64,000 nt of DNA from NCBI GenBank assembly GCA_019637195.1, contig JAHBWA010000019.1, positions 1-64,000 of the forward strand. The letters are read 5' to 3'. The position numbers were made by a program, and so were the translations under genes. This stretch comes from Labilithrix sp. GTDB lineage: Bacteria; Myxococcota_A; Polyangia; Polyangiales; Polyangiaceae. A model generated the notes under the pieces. The model was not told the DNA's origin and did not search any database. It saw only the letters and a list, made by a program, of their open reading frames with translations. The stretch's first letter is position 1. Each line of letters begins with the position of its first letter. Below, one piece after another: positions 27,998 to 37,900 of the stretch.

Positions 27998-29310
27998 CAA
28001 GTGATCTCGAGGTCGTGCTCGCGATCGACGCCGTGTGGCTCGTCGCCGTGGGTGCCTCGTTCAGCGGGTCGGGCGGCGATCGACGGGGCGGCTGCATCCC
28101 CGAAGGTCCACGCGGGGAAGGGATCGTCGAGCGCGCCCCACGCTCCGGGGCCCGCCTCGAGCTCGCTGGCCGTGAGGAGGGCCGCGTCGAGCCGCGCGCG
28201 TAGCGCGACCTCGTTCATCCGAACGCCGATGAACACCAGCTCTTGCCGTCGGTCGCCCCACGGCTCTTCCCAGTGGCGGGCGAGCTCGGCGCGCTCCTCG
28301 GCGTCCACGGGCTGGTCCTCGGGGGGCAGCGCGGCGTACCAGATCCCGGCGGCCTCGCACCGTCCCGAGCCGCCGGCCTGCGACCAGAGGCCGGTGACGG
28401 CCATCCGCGACGCGAGCCAGAAGAAGCCCTTCGAGCGCAGCACGCCGCCCCAGGTCTCGTCGTCGTGCAAGACGTCCCAGAAGCGCGCCGGATGAAACGG
28501 TACGCGCGCGCGGTAGACGAAGCTCGCGATCCCGTACTCGTCCGTCTCGGGCGCGCGCCCGCCGCGAGACGCGGCGAGCCAACCCGGTGCGGCGGCGGCC
28601 TGCTCGAAGTCGAAGAGCTGCGTCCCGAGGACGGACTCGAGCGGGACGCGACCGTGCACGGCGCGAACGATGCGCGCGCGCGTGTTGAGGCCGCGGAGGA
28701 TCGCCTCGAGCCGGTCGCCGTCCTCGGGTGAAACGAGATCGAGCTTCGAGAGGACGAGGACGTCCGCGAACTCGATCTGATCGACGAGGAGGTCCGCGAC
28801 GGTTCGGTCGTCGTCGTCGCTCAGCGCCGCGCGCCGATCGCGGAGGTCGTCTGCGCTGCGCCAGTCGTCGAGGAAGCTCGCGGCGTCGACGACCGTGACC
28901 ATCGTGTCGAGCCGCGCGACGTCGGACAGCGTGCGGCCGTCCTCGTCGGCGAAGGTGAACGTCTCGGCGACGGGGAGCGGCTCCGAGATGCCCGTCGACT
29001 CGACGATGAGGTAGTCGAAGCGACCCGCGCGCGCGAGCTCGGCGACCTCGAGGAGGAGGTCTTCCCGCAGCGTGCAGCAGATGCAGCCGTTTTGCATCTC
29101 CACCAGCTTCTCGTCGACGCGGGAGAGCGAGGCGGCCCCGCCCTTCACGAGCCGGGCGTCGATGTTGACCTCGCTCATGTCGTTCACGATCACGGCGACC
29201 TTGAGGCCGTCGCGGTTGGCGAGCACGTGGTTCAAGACCGTGGTCTTTCCGGCGCCGAGGAAGCCGGAGAGCACCGTGACGGGGAGCCTGTGGGGGAGGG
29301 AGGTGGGCAT
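27997..29310 (-). CDS. CobW/ZigA-type zinc metallochaperone GTPase
   Basis: A 437-aa G3E-family GTPase. Walker A is GFLGAGKTT (16-24), the metal site is CICC (76-79) after EMQNG, the Walker B/switch region is [12 protein letters not shown], and the base-recognition motif is SKLD. The C-terminal CobW_C domain covers about residues 255-390. The last residues are His/Asp/Glu-rich ([14 protein letters not shown]) and may bind zinc. Proteins of this type deliver Zn(II) to client enzymes under zinc limitation. It lies between two DUF1826 genes, 3 bases from the upstream one and overlapping the downstream one by one base. Confidence 0.9.
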   Translation of the reverse strand: MPTSLPHRLPVTVLSGFLGAGKTTVLNHVLANRDGLKVAVIVNDMSEVNIDARLVKGGAASLSRVDEKLVEMQNGCICCTLREDLLLEVAELARAGRFDYLIVESTGISEPLPVAETFTFADEDGRTLSDVARLDTMVTVVDAASFLDDWRSADDLRDRRAALSDDDDRTVADLLVDQIEFADVLVLSKLDLVSPEDGDRLEAILRGLNTRARIVRAVHGRVPLESVLGTQLFDFEQAAAAPGWLAASRGGRAPETDEYGIASFVYRARVPFHPARFWDVLHDDETWGGVLRSKGFFWLASRMAVTGLWSQAGGSGRCEAAGIWYAALPPEDQPVDAEERAELARHWEEPWGDRRQELVFIGVRMNEVALRARLDAALLTASELEAGPGAWGALDDPFPAWTFGDAAAPSIAARPAERGTHGDEPHGVDREHDLEIT

Positions 29311-29313
29311 GTC

Positions 29314-30015
29314 CTAGCCGAGGGGATCGAGGGTGAGCAGGAGGCGCGGGGACGCGCTTCGGGGAGGAGAGCGATGGATCGCGCCTCGGAGCTCGTTCCC
29401 CGGCCAGGCGGCGCCCTTGAGCAGGAGCACGTCGAGCGTCGAGCAGCGGTGGACCTCCGCGTCGTGACGGACCGCGGCGGCGACGGGCATCGGGGACGGA
29501 CCGGCGAGCACCGACCGATCCACGTCGCGCTCGTCCAGCCACTCGGTCGGGGCGCCGGCGTAAGTGCACACGAGTCGAACCGTCACGCGGTCGACGTGGA
29601 AGCCGGGGCACATCGGCGCGTCGAGGCGGGCGAGGCGCAGGCCGACGCGCCGCGAGCCGGTCAGCTGCGTGACGACCTCGACCCAGTAGGCGAGATCCTC
29701 GACGAGCACGTCGCGCGCGTCGTCGGGCGCGAGCTGCGCGGCGAGCTCGTCCAGGGCGTCGAGGCCGCGAGGTTGCTCGAACGCCGTCGTGGCCTTGAAC
29801 GAGAACGCAACGCCGCGCGCGATTCGCGCGGCGTAGGCGGCGAGCGACGGGGGCGCGCGTCGCTCGAGCACGACGACGTTCGCGTGCGGCTCGAAGATCG
29901 CCGCGAGGCCGATGGTCTCGTCGACCCGTACGGTGCTGGACGAGGCCTCGTCCGAGCGCCGTCGCGGGCGGACGTCGTCGCGCGAGCCGGTGGAGAGCGA
30001 GCTGCGGTCCTTCAT
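29314..30015 (-). CDS. DUF1826 protein, copy 2
   Basis: A 233-aa protein, a diverged paralog of the gene at 27335-27997. It keeps FHVD (His140, Asp142), RLVCTYAGAPTEWLDERD and GAIHRSPP (His214). The N-terminal 30 residues are basic and Ser-rich. Two DUF1826 genes flanking a CobW gene imply that both serve zinc homeostasis, perhaps with different clients. It ends 3 bases before the start of the CobW gene. Confidence 0.8.
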   Translation of the reverse strand: MKDRSSLSTGSRDDVRPRRRSDEASSSTVRVDETIGLAAIFEPHANVVVLERRAPPSLAAYAARIARGVAFSFKATTAFEQPRGLDALDELAAQLAPDDARDVLVEDLAYWVEVVTQLTGSRRVGLRLARLDAPMCPGFHVDRVTVRLVCTYAGAPTEWLDERDVDRSVLAGPSPMPVAAAVRHDAEVHRCSTLDVLLLKGAAWPGNELRGAIHRSPPRSASPRLLLTLDPLG

Positions 30016-30078
30016 GTGTATCGAGATCCTCGAGGTGGCCGTCGCTCGGAGGCACCTGGCGAGCGTCGGCGAGCGGCC

Positions 30079-30240
30079 TCAACCCCGCGCGATCTTCTTC
30101 TCGACGAAGACGACGTGCTTGCGCGCGATCGGGTCGTACTTCTTGAGCTCCAGCTTGTCGGGCATGGTGCGCTTGTTCTTGGTGGTCACGTAGGCGTAGC
30201 CGGTGCCGGCGGTCGAGACGAGCTGGATGGTGTCGCGCAT
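30079..30240 (-). CDS. rpmG: Ribosomal protein L33, cysteine-free type
   Basis: A 53-aa protein closely matching bacterial L33 ([33 protein letters not shown]). It has no CxxC pairs, so it needs no zinc; zinc-free ribosomal protein paralogs are typical members of Zur regulons. AAGGAG lies a suitable distance before the ATG. It sits 44 bases after the His/Cys-rich lipoprotein gene and 63 bases before the DUF1826 gene. Whether the genome also has a CxxC-type L33 cannot be seen from here. Confidence 0.92.
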   Translation of the reverse strand: MRDTIQLVSTAGTGYAYVTTKNKRTMPDKLELKKYDPIARKHVVFVEKKIARG

Positions 30241-30284
30241 GATCGTGGCTCCTTGGGCATGAGGTCGCGTCGTCGCGGCGGCGG

Positions 30285-30968
30285 CTACTCCGGTACGCAG
30301 CGCGTGTCGTCTGCCGGATCGGGGACGTAGCCCTCGTCGCAGTGGCAGTGGTCTCCGTGGGCGTGCCCGTGCCCGCCGCACTCCTCACCGCTGGAGGCCG
30401 CGGTCATGCTCGCCGTGAAGGTGTGCGCCGAGATACAGAGCGTCTCGCCGTCGGGGACGGGCTGGGTCCTGCCGTCGCTCCCGATCATCACCTCGCGGAG
30501 CGCGACGTCCTCGAGCGCTCCGGCGACGACGCCGCCCTCTTCGAGCTCGATCCTCGAGAGCGAGACCGAACCTCCCGCGACCGGCATGAACGCCTTGGCG
30601 CACTGCCGTCGGCCGCGCCTCTCCTTGCAGCCAGTCTCGAGGATCACGCATAGACCGCAGGTCGCGTAGCTGACGTCGTCCGGGCCGATGGTGTGACGCC
30701 CCGCGCTCATCGGTCCGCCGGCGCCGGCGTGCGCCTCGATCACGAGGACCGCGTCGGAGTCTTTGCTCTCGTAGCCCCAGGCCGCGCCGCCGTCGAACGC
30801 CCCGCGCGCGTCTCCCGACGGCGGCGTGGTCGGCGCGCACGCGAGCGACGCGTCCCGCGCTCCCTCGCCGCGCTCTCCCCGCTCGGCGGGCGGTGAGTCG
30901 GAGGCCGGCTCGGTCGTGGCGCACGCCGTGGGGAAGATGGCGACGAGGAGAAGGATGAGCGACTTCAT
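30285..30968 (-). CDS. Lipoprotein with His/Cys-rich, probably zinc-binding C-terminus
   Basis: A 227-aa protein with signal and lipobox PTAC ([16 protein letters not shown]). The middle part is a soluble domain with paired cysteines (ATCGLC). The end, [18 protein letters not shown], holds five His and four Cys in 18 residues, a strong metal-binding pattern, followed by an EGF-like [18 protein letters not shown]. As first gene of the probable Zur operon it is a candidate surface or periplasmic zinc scavenger. I do not recognise the family. The promoter and palindrome lie 15-40 bases upstream. Confidence 0.75.
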   Translation of the reverse strand: MKSLILLLVAIFPTACATTEPASDSPPAERGERGEGARDASLACAPTTPPSGDARGAFDGGAAWGYESKDSDAVLVIEAHAGAGGPMSAGRHTIGPDDVSYATCGLCVILETGCKERRGRRQCAKAFMPVAGGSVSLSRIELEEGGVVAGALEDVALREVMIGSDGRTQPVPDGETLCISAHTFTASMTAASSGEECGGHGHAHGDHCHCDEGYVPDPADDTRCVPE

Positions 30969-30982
30969 TCGTGGCGTTTCAA

Positions 30983-31008
30983 ATGCAATTAAACTGCATC
31001 ACTGTCAA
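30983..31008 (-). promoter_or_regulatory. Promoter with probable Zur operator
   Basis: On the minus strand a perfect -35 TTGACA (31008-31003) is followed within 3 bases by the inverted repeat ATGCAGTTTAATTGCAT (30999-30983), with arms ATGCA and TGCAT and an AT-rich centre. The repeat fills the promoter spacer, so a bound repressor would block transcription of the operon starting at 30968. The -10 is not clear. The Fur-family gene is divergent on the other side. Confidence 0.6.
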
Positions 31009-31041
31009 CGGTTCGTCGTCGCTTCGTCGGTTCGACGCTTG

Positions 31042-31059
31042 GTCGGTTCGTGAACCGAC
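31042..31059. promoter_or_regulatory. 18-bp palindrome and GGTTCG repeats in the leader of the Zur-family gene
   Basis: GTCGGTTC-GT-GAACCGAC is a perfect inverted repeat. GGTTCG also occurs at 31010, 31029 and 31045. It lies about 170 bases before the start of the Zur-family gene and may be an autoregulatory or separate operator. The rest of 31060-31231 holds nothing recognised. Confidence 0.4.
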
Positions 31060-31231
31060 GACGCTTCACGAGGACCCGCCGCGCCGCGGGCGGCGTCGCG
31101 AGCCACGCGTCGCGTCGGCGCCGCTCGGGTCTCGCGCGTTTCGCGGCGAACGGTCGTGTTGCGCCGGCGCCCGCGGGGCGCGACACTTCGTCATCCCTGA
31201 AGCCGGCGCGTGTGCGCGTGTGGCCGTGACG

Positions 31232-31687
31232 ATGGCGACGACGAAGACGCGAAAGAAGACGGTCGCGCGAGCCGGAGGCGCTCGAGCGACGGACGAGGCG
31301 CTCCGGGCTCGCCTCCGTGAGGTCGGCCTGAAGGCGACCGCGGGGCGTCTGAGCGTGCTCGCCGAGCTCCGTCGCGCGAAGTCGCCCTTGAGTCACGCCG
31401 AGGTGGCAGCGCGGCTCGCGGGCTCGCAGCTCGACAAGGTGACCGTCTGGAGGATCCTCGTCGCGCTCACCGGCGCCGGGATCGTCGATCGAACGGACGT
31501 CGGCGACCACACCTGGCGCTTCGAGCTGCGCGACACGGCGATGGGGCACGATCCGCACCCGCACTTCATGTGCGTGACGTGCAAGGCGGTCCAGTGCCTG
31601 CCTCGCGACGCCGTTCACATCTCACCGCGGATCGGACGCGGCGTGATCGACGTCCGGATCAAAGGCCGCTGCGAGCGGTGTCTCTGA
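31232..31687 (+). CDS. zur: Fur-family regulator, probably Zur
   Basis: A 151-aa metalloregulator. Residues 20-90 are the winged helix (RLSVLAELRRAKSPLSHAEVA, KVTVWRILVALTGAGIV). The dimerisation domain has HDPHPHFMCVTCKAV and KGRCERC, the two CxxC pairs that hold structural zinc. The call as Zur rather than Fur or PerR comes from the neighbours: a CobW chaperone, zinc-free L33 and a metal-binding lipoprotein lie divergent to it. With zinc bound it should repress that operon. The frame is open upstream to 30971, but the conserved protein fits ATG 31232. Confidence 0.85.
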   Translation: MATTKTRKKTVARAGGARATDEALRARLREVGLKATAGRLSVLAELRRAKSPLSHAEVAARLAGSQLDKVTVWRILVALTGAGIVDRTDVGDHTWRFELRDTAMGHDPHPHFMCVTCKAVQCLPRDAVHISPRIGRGVIDVRIKGRCERCL

Positions 31688-31890
31688 TCTGCGCGGCGCG
31701 CTCGGCCCTGCTGGAGCCCGGGGCGTGAGGGTATCGGGGGAAGGCGCGCGGCGACGTGCGAAGAGGCGCGCCATGAAAGTGAGACCCTGCGAGGCGCGCG
31801 AAACGACCTGGGCCGGGCTCCTCGCGGGCCTGCGCGATTCCGAGTGAGACCGATGGCGATCGGCACGGGTGCCGCTATCCTCGAGTGAGG

Positions 31891-32757
31891 ATGTCCTCGC
31901 GCGTCGCGCAGCTCCTCGCCACGATCCTCTCCGGCGCCGGCTGTTCGCTCTTCATGCTGGACGAAGGTGAGCTCAGCGGAGGGCGGGGGGCGCCCTCCGC
32001 CGAGGGGGACGCGGACGTCGCGGATATCTCGCCGAGCGAGGCCGGGATCAGCGAGCCCGACTCCGCGGTCGAAGCGCCGAGCCGCTACGCGAGCGCGATC
32101 CTCGCCGACGAGCCGACGCTCTACTGGCGGCTCGGCGAGAGCGCAGGGACGATCGCGAAGGCCGCCGTCGGTGCAGACGGCGCGTACTCCGTCGCAGGGA
32201 TCGCGCTGGGCGCGCCCGGCGTCATCGCCGGGGACCCGGACACGGCCGTGACGTTCACCGACGGGGCCGGCCGGATCGAGCTCGACACCGGAGCCTCGTT
32301 CGACGGCCTCGCGCCGTTCTCCGTCGAGGTCTGGGTCAAGCCCTCGCCGGCGAACCCGGCGCTCGGCTTCGTCTTCGACCACACGCACTGGGGTGAGGCC
32401 GGCGCACGACGAGGGTGGGACATCCTCGTGGGCAACGCGACCACGAACTTCGAGCGGTGGGCCAGCGTCGACGAGAAGAGCTCCGCGGGCAGCGCGGCGA
32501 TGTCGGTCGGGCAGTGGCATCATCTCGTCGGGACCTTCGACGGCGCCACCATGCGCCTGTACGCCGACGCCACGCGCATCGCCGAGCGAGGCACGAGCGT
32601 CGAGCTGCCCGCGCGGACCAGCGCGCTGACGATCGGGCATCAGGGCTGCGACTGCAGCGCCGTGAACTCCTTCATCGGTGACCTCGACGAGCTCGCCGTG
32701 TACGACAAAGCCCTGACGGACGCGCAGATCGCGGCGCACTACGCCGCGGCGCGGTAG
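31891..32757 (+). CDS. LamG/concanavalin-like lectin lipoprotein
   Basis: A 288-aa protein with signal and lipobox SGAGC (Cys18). An acidic linker leads to a LamG-type jelly-roll domain (about residues 75-285): YWRLGESAG, FSVEVWVKPSPAN, GQWHHLVGTFDGATMRLYAD and ELAVYDKALTDAQIAAHY are typical. Such domains bind glycans or proteins at the cell surface. ATG 31891 is preferred over GTG 31885. The gene stands alone and is followed by a strong hairpin. The 203 bases before it hold no recognised element. Confidence 0.88.
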   Translation: MSSRVAQLLATILSGAGCSLFMLDEGELSGGRGAPSAEGDADVADISPSEAGISEPDSAVEAPSRYASAILADEPTLYWRLGESAGTIAKAAVGADGAYSVAGIALGAPGVIAGDPDTAVTFTDGAGRIELDTGASFDGLAPFSVEVWVKPSPANPALGFVFDHTHWGEAGARRGWDILVGNATTNFERWASVDEKSSAGSAAMSVGQWHHLVGTFDGATMRLYADATRIAERGTSVELPARTSALTIGHQGCDCSAVNSFIGDLDELAVYDKALTDAQIAAHYAAAR

Positions 32758-32761
32758 CCAC

Positions 32762-32787
32762 CGATCGGTGCGACGGCGCACCGATCG
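32762..32787 (+). terminator. Terminator-type hairpin
   Basis: CGATCGGTGCG-ACGG-CGCACCGATCG is a perfect 11-base stem with a four-base loop, starting 5 bases after the stop codon of the LamG gene. There is no T-run, so it may need Rho or act as an mRNA-stabilising 3' end. Confidence 0.6.
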
Positions 32788-32925
32788 ATGCGCGGGCCCC
32801 GGCCGGTGCGCACGCCTCGGACACCCTGGTCGCGGTGACGGCCGGCGCGGAGATCCTCGCGCTGCCGTGGAATGGGCGCTGGCGCCGGCGGGTTTGCTCA
32901 CGCGGAGCTGGGTGTGATACCCAAG

Positions 32926-33429
32926 ATGGGCATCATGAGGCGGGACCGAGGTCGCGACGCATCGCCCGACGGCTCACCGTCGAGCGTACGCCTCGCGCAC
33001 CGTCCGCTCGTGACGCGGCTCGAGGGGCCTCTCCGCCGCGCGCTAGAGCTCGCTGTGCTCGTCGTCGCGGCGCTGGCGTGCGTGGGGCTGCTGCGAGTGG
33101 ATCCGCTCGCGGGGCGCCTCGCGACGGCGAGCGAGCTGGCGGCGCTCGCTCCCGTCAGCGTCGCTCGGTGGACCGAGGCGCCGCCTGGCTCGCGCGACCT
33201 TCGCGACGACGGCCTGCCCGCCGAGCTCAGCGAGGGGGAGTCGGACGTCGACGACCTCGACGACGACGACGACGTCGGCGACGATCGCGCAGCGGCGCTC
33301 GACCTCGCGGAGCACTCCGCCGCCGCGCTTCGCGTCGCGGGTCCGCCGCGCTCGCCGGAGCGCGCGCCCGAGAGCGATCCGTCGCGCCTCGCGCTGGGGC
33401 GCGGGTTCGCGCGCGGGCCGCCCGCCTGA
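32926..33429 (+). CDS. Small membrane protein with acidic tail domain
   Basis: A 167-aa protein of unknown function. A basic N-terminus is followed by one hydrophobic helix (LELAVLVVAALACVGLL, about residues 38-55) and a polar region with a very acidic run (EGESDVDDLDDDDDVGDD) and an Ala/Arg-rich end. The topology would be N-in with an external acidic domain. Codon use looks coding. The start at 32926 is uncertain; ATG 32935 is an alternative. Confidence 0.5.
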   Translation: MGIMRRDRGRDASPDGSPSSVRLAHRPLVTRLEGPLRRALELAVLVVAALACVGLLRVDPLAGRLATASELAALAPVSVARWTEAPPGSRDLRDDGLPAELSEGESDVDDLDDDDDVGDDRAAALDLAEHSAAALRVAGPPRSPERAPESDPSRLALGRGFARGPPA

Positions 33430-33785
33430 AGCGCGCCCGCTGAACGTCGCGCTCGCCCCGCGCTCGAGCGGGCTCGCTCTGCGGTGACCGGTCCGCAAGG
33501 CCCGACGCATCGCGTGCGGGTGGTCGTGCCGCCCTTGGCCCGCACGGCTCCCCGCGTCTCTCGCCGCGGCGATCGCCTCCGTCCTCGAGCGTGTCGCGCC
33601 AGAGTCCCACGAGCGCGCCGTCGCCCGCCGCGCGCCCGCCTGCTGCGCGCCCGCCCGCCGCGCGGTCGCTCTTCACGAGCGCCGACGGGCTAGCCCCGCA
33701 ACCCTTCACCCATCGTCCTCCGTGAGGACACCGCCGCCGGCCGCCGCCTCACGCGACGCGCGCCTCGCCGGCCCCAACAGGAAAC
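33430..33785. other. Gene-free GC-rich region before the efflux operon
   Basis: No gene was identified in these 356 bases. There is a palindrome CGCTCGAGCG at 33461-33470 and a run of GCGCCCGCC-like repeats at about 33610-33665. AGGA (33780-33783) immediately before ATG 33786 is the Shine-Dalgarno of the adaptor gene. No promoter stood out. Confidence 0.5.
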
Positions 33786-34868
33786 ATGCGCCGAACACCG
33801 ATGCTCTCGCTCTGCGCCGTCGCCTTCGCGACGGTGGCCTGCCACCCCACCCACCACGCCGTCGAGGAAGAGGGGCGCTTCCGCGTGACGACGCCGCTGC
33901 GGAGCGACGCCGAGATGACCAAGGAGTATGTCGCGCAGGTCCGCGCGATCCAGCACATCGAGGTGCGCGCCCTCGAGAAGGGCTACCTGCAGACCGTCTT
34001 CGTCGACGAGGGGCAGTCCGTCGCGGCGGGCGGGCGGATGTTCCAGATCCTGCCGGTCGTCTATCAGGCGGAGGTCGCGAAGGCGAAGGCCGAGGCGGAC
34101 ATCTCGCAGATCGAGTACGAGAACACGAAGCTCCTCGCCGACAAGAACGTCGTGTCGCCGAACGAGCTGTCGCTCGTCAACGCGAAGTACCAGAAGGCGA
34201 AGGCCGAGGTCGCCCTGGCCACGACCCACAAGGCGTTGACCGAGATGCGCGCTCCGTTCTCCGGCGTCGTCGGACGCTTTCACGTGCGGCAGGGCAGCCT
34301 CGTGGCGGAGGGCGATCTGCTCACGACGCTGTCGGACAACCGCACGGCGTGGGTCTACTTCAACGTCAGCGAGACCGAGTACCTGAAGTACAAGGCGCGC
34401 GCCGAGGGCGACGCGCCTCGATCGATCGAGCTCGTGATGGCCGACGGGCAGGTCTTCGACCAGCCCGGGAAGGTGGAGACGATCGAGGCCGATTTCAACA
34501 ACGTCACGGGCAACATCGCCTTCCGCGCGGCGTTCCCCAACCCGAAGGGCCTGCTCCGCCACGGCTCGACGGGGAAGGTGCGGATGAAGGTGCCGATCGC
34601 GCGGGCCCTGCTCGTGCCGCAGAAGGCGACCTTCGACGTGCTCGACAAGAAGTTCGTCTTCGTCGTCGACGACAAGGGCGTCGTGCGCTCTCGCCCGATC
34701 ACGGTGTCCGCCGAGCTACCCCACGTCTTCGTCGTAGAGAGCGGGCTCGGCGAGCAGGACCGCATCCTCGTCGAAGGACTCCGCAAGGTCCGCGACGGCC
34801 GGACCGTCGCCGTCGACTTCGAGGCGCCCTCCGAGGTCTTCGCGCACCTCGACGTGCCGGCCGAATGA
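33786..34868 (+). CDS. RND efflux periplasmic adaptor (membrane-fusion) lipoprotein
   Basis: A 360-aa protein with signal and lipobox ATVAC (Cys19), followed by His-rich HPTHHAVEEE. It has the usual order of adaptor parts: beta-barrel/lipoyl strands (IEVRALEKGYLQTVFVDEGQSV), a helical hairpin (AKAKAEADISQIEYENTKLL), second lipoyl half (MRAPFSGVVGRFHVRQGSLV) and beta-barrel (GLLRHGSTGKVRMKV). It links the inner-membrane pump to the outer-membrane channel encoded next. AcrA/MexA-like; the substrate is unknown. Confidence 0.92.
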   Translation: MRRTPMLSLCAVAFATVACHPTHHAVEEEGRFRVTTPLRSDAEMTKEYVAQVRAIQHIEVRALEKGYLQTVFVDEGQSVAAGGRMFQILPVVYQAEVAKAKAEADISQIEYENTKLLADKNVVSPNELSLVNAKYQKAKAEVALATTHKALTEMRAPFSGVVGRFHVRQGSLVAEGDLLTTLSDNRTAWVYFNVSETEYLKYKARAEGDAPRSIELVMADGQVFDQPGKVETIEADFNNVTGNIAFRAAFPNPKGLLRHGSTGKVRMKVPIARALLVPQKATFDVLDKKFVFVVDDKGVVRSRPITVSAELPHVFVVESGLGEQDRILVEGLRKVRDGRTVAVDFEAPSEVFAHLDVPAE

Positions 34869-34933
34869 ACCCCTCTCTCCGCGCTCGCCGGCGCCGGGCG
34901 CGCGCCCGCGCAGCTTCGGCAAGGGACTGACCC

Positions 34934-37900
34934 ATGCTCACGACCAAGCTCATCCAGCGTCCCGTCCTGGCGATCGTCCTCTCGCTCCTGCTCGTGTTCG
35001 GCGGAGGCCTCGCGATGCGCTCGCGGCCGGTCTCCCAGTTCCCCGAGGTCTCGCCGCCCCGGGTCATGGTCTCGCTCACGTTCCCCGGCGCGAGCGCCGA
35101 CGTCCTCGTCCAGTCGTCGCTCATCACGCTCGAGCGCGCGATCAACGGCGTACCGGGCATGAGCTACATGATCTCCGACGCGACGAGCGCGGGCGAGGCG
35201 ACCATCCAGGTCGTCTTCGACCTGGACGCGGACCCGAACCAGGCGGTCGTCAACGTCAAGAACCGGATCGACCAGGTGATGAACCGGCTCCCGGCGCTCG
35301 TGCAGCTGGAGGGGGTCGTCGTCAACCGCGTGCAGCCGAGCATGCTCATGTACGTGAACCTCTTCAGCGCGGAGAAGACGGCGGATCAGAAGTTCCTCTA
35401 CAACTTCGCGAACGCGAACCTCCTGCCCGAGCTGAGCCGCGTGAGCGGCATCTCGCAGACGCAGATCCTCGGCTCCCGCCAGTACGCGATGCGGGTCTGG
35501 CTGAACCCGGACAAGATGCGCGCGTACAACGTCTCGACCGAGGAGGTCATGAAGGCCATCGGCGAGCAGAGCGTCATCGGGAGCCCCGGGCGCCTCGGGC
35601 AAGCCACGGGGCAGAAGGCGCAGTCGCTCGAGTACGTGCTCGTCTACCAGGGGCGCTACAGCAAGCCGGAGCAGTACGAGGACGTGATCCTGCGCGCCAA
35701 CGAGGACGGGGAGATGCTCCGCCTGAAGGACGTCGCCCGCGTCGAGCTCGGTAGCGAGTTCTTCGACATCTACTCTAACCTCGACGGGCACCCGTCGGCG
35801 GCGATCGTCCTCAAGCAGACCTACGGCAGCAACGCGCGCGACGTCATCGCGGACGTGAAGGCGAAGCTCGAGGAGCTGAAGCGGACCACCTTCCCCGCGG
35901 GTATGGACTACGAGATCAACTACGACGTCTCGAGCTTCCTCGACGCGTCGATCGAGAAGGTCCTCCACACGCTCGCCGAGGCGTTCGCCCTCGTGGCGCT
36001 CGTCGTCTTCGTCTTCCTGGGGGACTGGCGCTCGACGCTCATCCCGATCCTCGCCGTGCCGGTGTCGCTGGTCGGCACGTTCGTCTTCATGCAGGCGTTC
36101 GGGATCAGCATAAACCTCATCACCCTGTTCGCCCTCGTCCTCTCGATCGGGATCGTCGTCGACAACGCGATCGTCGTCGTGGAGGCGGTCCACGTGAAGC
36201 TCCGGGAGGGGCGCTCGCCGTACCGCGCCGTCAAGGAGGTCCTCGGCGAGATCAGCGGCGCCATCCTGGCGATCACGCTCATGATGACGGCGGTCTTCGT
36301 CCCCGTCGCCTTCATGAGCGGTCCGGTCGGGATCTTCTACCGGCAGTTCTCGATCACGATGGCCGCGTCGATCGTCCTCTCGGGCGTGGTCGCCCTCACG
36401 CTCACGCCCGTCCTCTGCGCGATGCTCCTCCGGAGCACCCACGGGGCGAAGCGGCGCGGCCCCGTCGGGGTCTTGCTCGACGCGTTCGATCGCGCGTTCG
36501 ATCGCGGCACGGGCGCGTACAGCCGCGCGCTCGCGCGCATCGTCGACCGGCGCGTGGTCACCTTCGTCATGCTGCTGTTCTTCTCGGCCGGCGCGCTCGA
36601 GCTGAGCAGAGTCGTGCCCGCCGGCTTCGTGCCGAACGAGGACCAAGGGATGATCTACGCGATCGTCCAGACCCCGCCGGGTACGACGCTCGAGCGGACG
36701 AACGACGTCGCGCGCGCGCTTCAGGACCTCGCGAAGGAGGTGGACGGCGTCGGCTCCGTCTCGTCGCTCGCCGGCTACGAGATCCTCACCGAGGGGCGCG
36801 GCTCCAACGCCGGCACGTGCCTCATCAACTTGAAGGGTTGGTCCGAGCGGACGCGCTCGGTGACCTCGATCATCGAGGAGCTGGAGGTGAAGGCGAAGGA
36901 CCTCGGCGCCGTGGTCGAGTTCTTCGAGCCGCCGGCCGTGCCCGGGTACGGCGCGGCGAGCGGCTTCTCGTTGCGCCTCTTGGACAAGAACAACGAGACC
37001 GACTACCAGGCGTTCGATCGCGTCAACAAGGAGCTCATGGACCGCCTGCGCGCCCGGAAGGAGCTCACGGGCCTCTTCACCTTCTTCGCCGCGGACTATC
37101 CCCAGTACGAGGTCGTCATCGACAACGAGCTCGCGATGCAGAAGGGCGTGTCCATCAAGACCGCGATGGACAACCTCGACATCCTCGTCGGGAGCACCTA
37201 CGAGCAGGGCTTCATCCGGTTCGGCAATTTCTTCAAGGTCTACGCGCAGGCGGCGCCGGAGTACCGCCGCTTCCCGTCCGACGTCCTCTCGTTGTACGTG
37301 AAGAGCGAGCGCGGCGAGATGGTCCCCTACTCGGCCTTCACGAAGCTCGTGAAGACGCAGGGACCGAACGAGATCACGCGCTACGACATGTACAACTCCG
37401 CCGCCATACGCGGGGGACCTGCGAAGGGATACACGAGCGGCGACGCCATCCGAGCCGTCCGCGAGGTCGCCGCCGAGACGCTCCCGCGCGGCTACGACAT
37501 CGCGTGGGAGGGGCTCTCCTTCGACGAGGCGAAGCGCGGCAACGAGGCCGTGCTCGTCTTCATCGTCGTCCTCGCGTTCGTCTACATGGTGCTCGCCGGG
37601 CAGTACGAGAGCTTCCTCCTCCCGCTCTCCGTCATCCTCTCGCTGCCCGCCGGCGTCTTCGGGGCGCTGCTCTTGCTCCGGCTCCTCGGGCTGGCGAACG
37701 ACATCTACGCGCAGGTCGGGCTCGTCATGCTCGTGGGGCTCCTCGGCAAGAACGCCGTCCTCATCGTCGAGCTCGCCGTGCAGCGGCACCGGCGAGGCGC
37801 GACGATCGTCGCGGCGGCCGTCGAAGGGGCGAGGGCGCGTCTCCGGCCCATCCTGATGACGTCGTTCGCCTTCATCGCGGGCTTGGTCCCGCTGGTGATC

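Noticed and set aside
30971..31231. N-terminal extension of the Zur-family protein
   Set aside because: The open frame covers the promoter region and palindromes and encodes no sequence typical of the family; the conserved protein starts at 31232.
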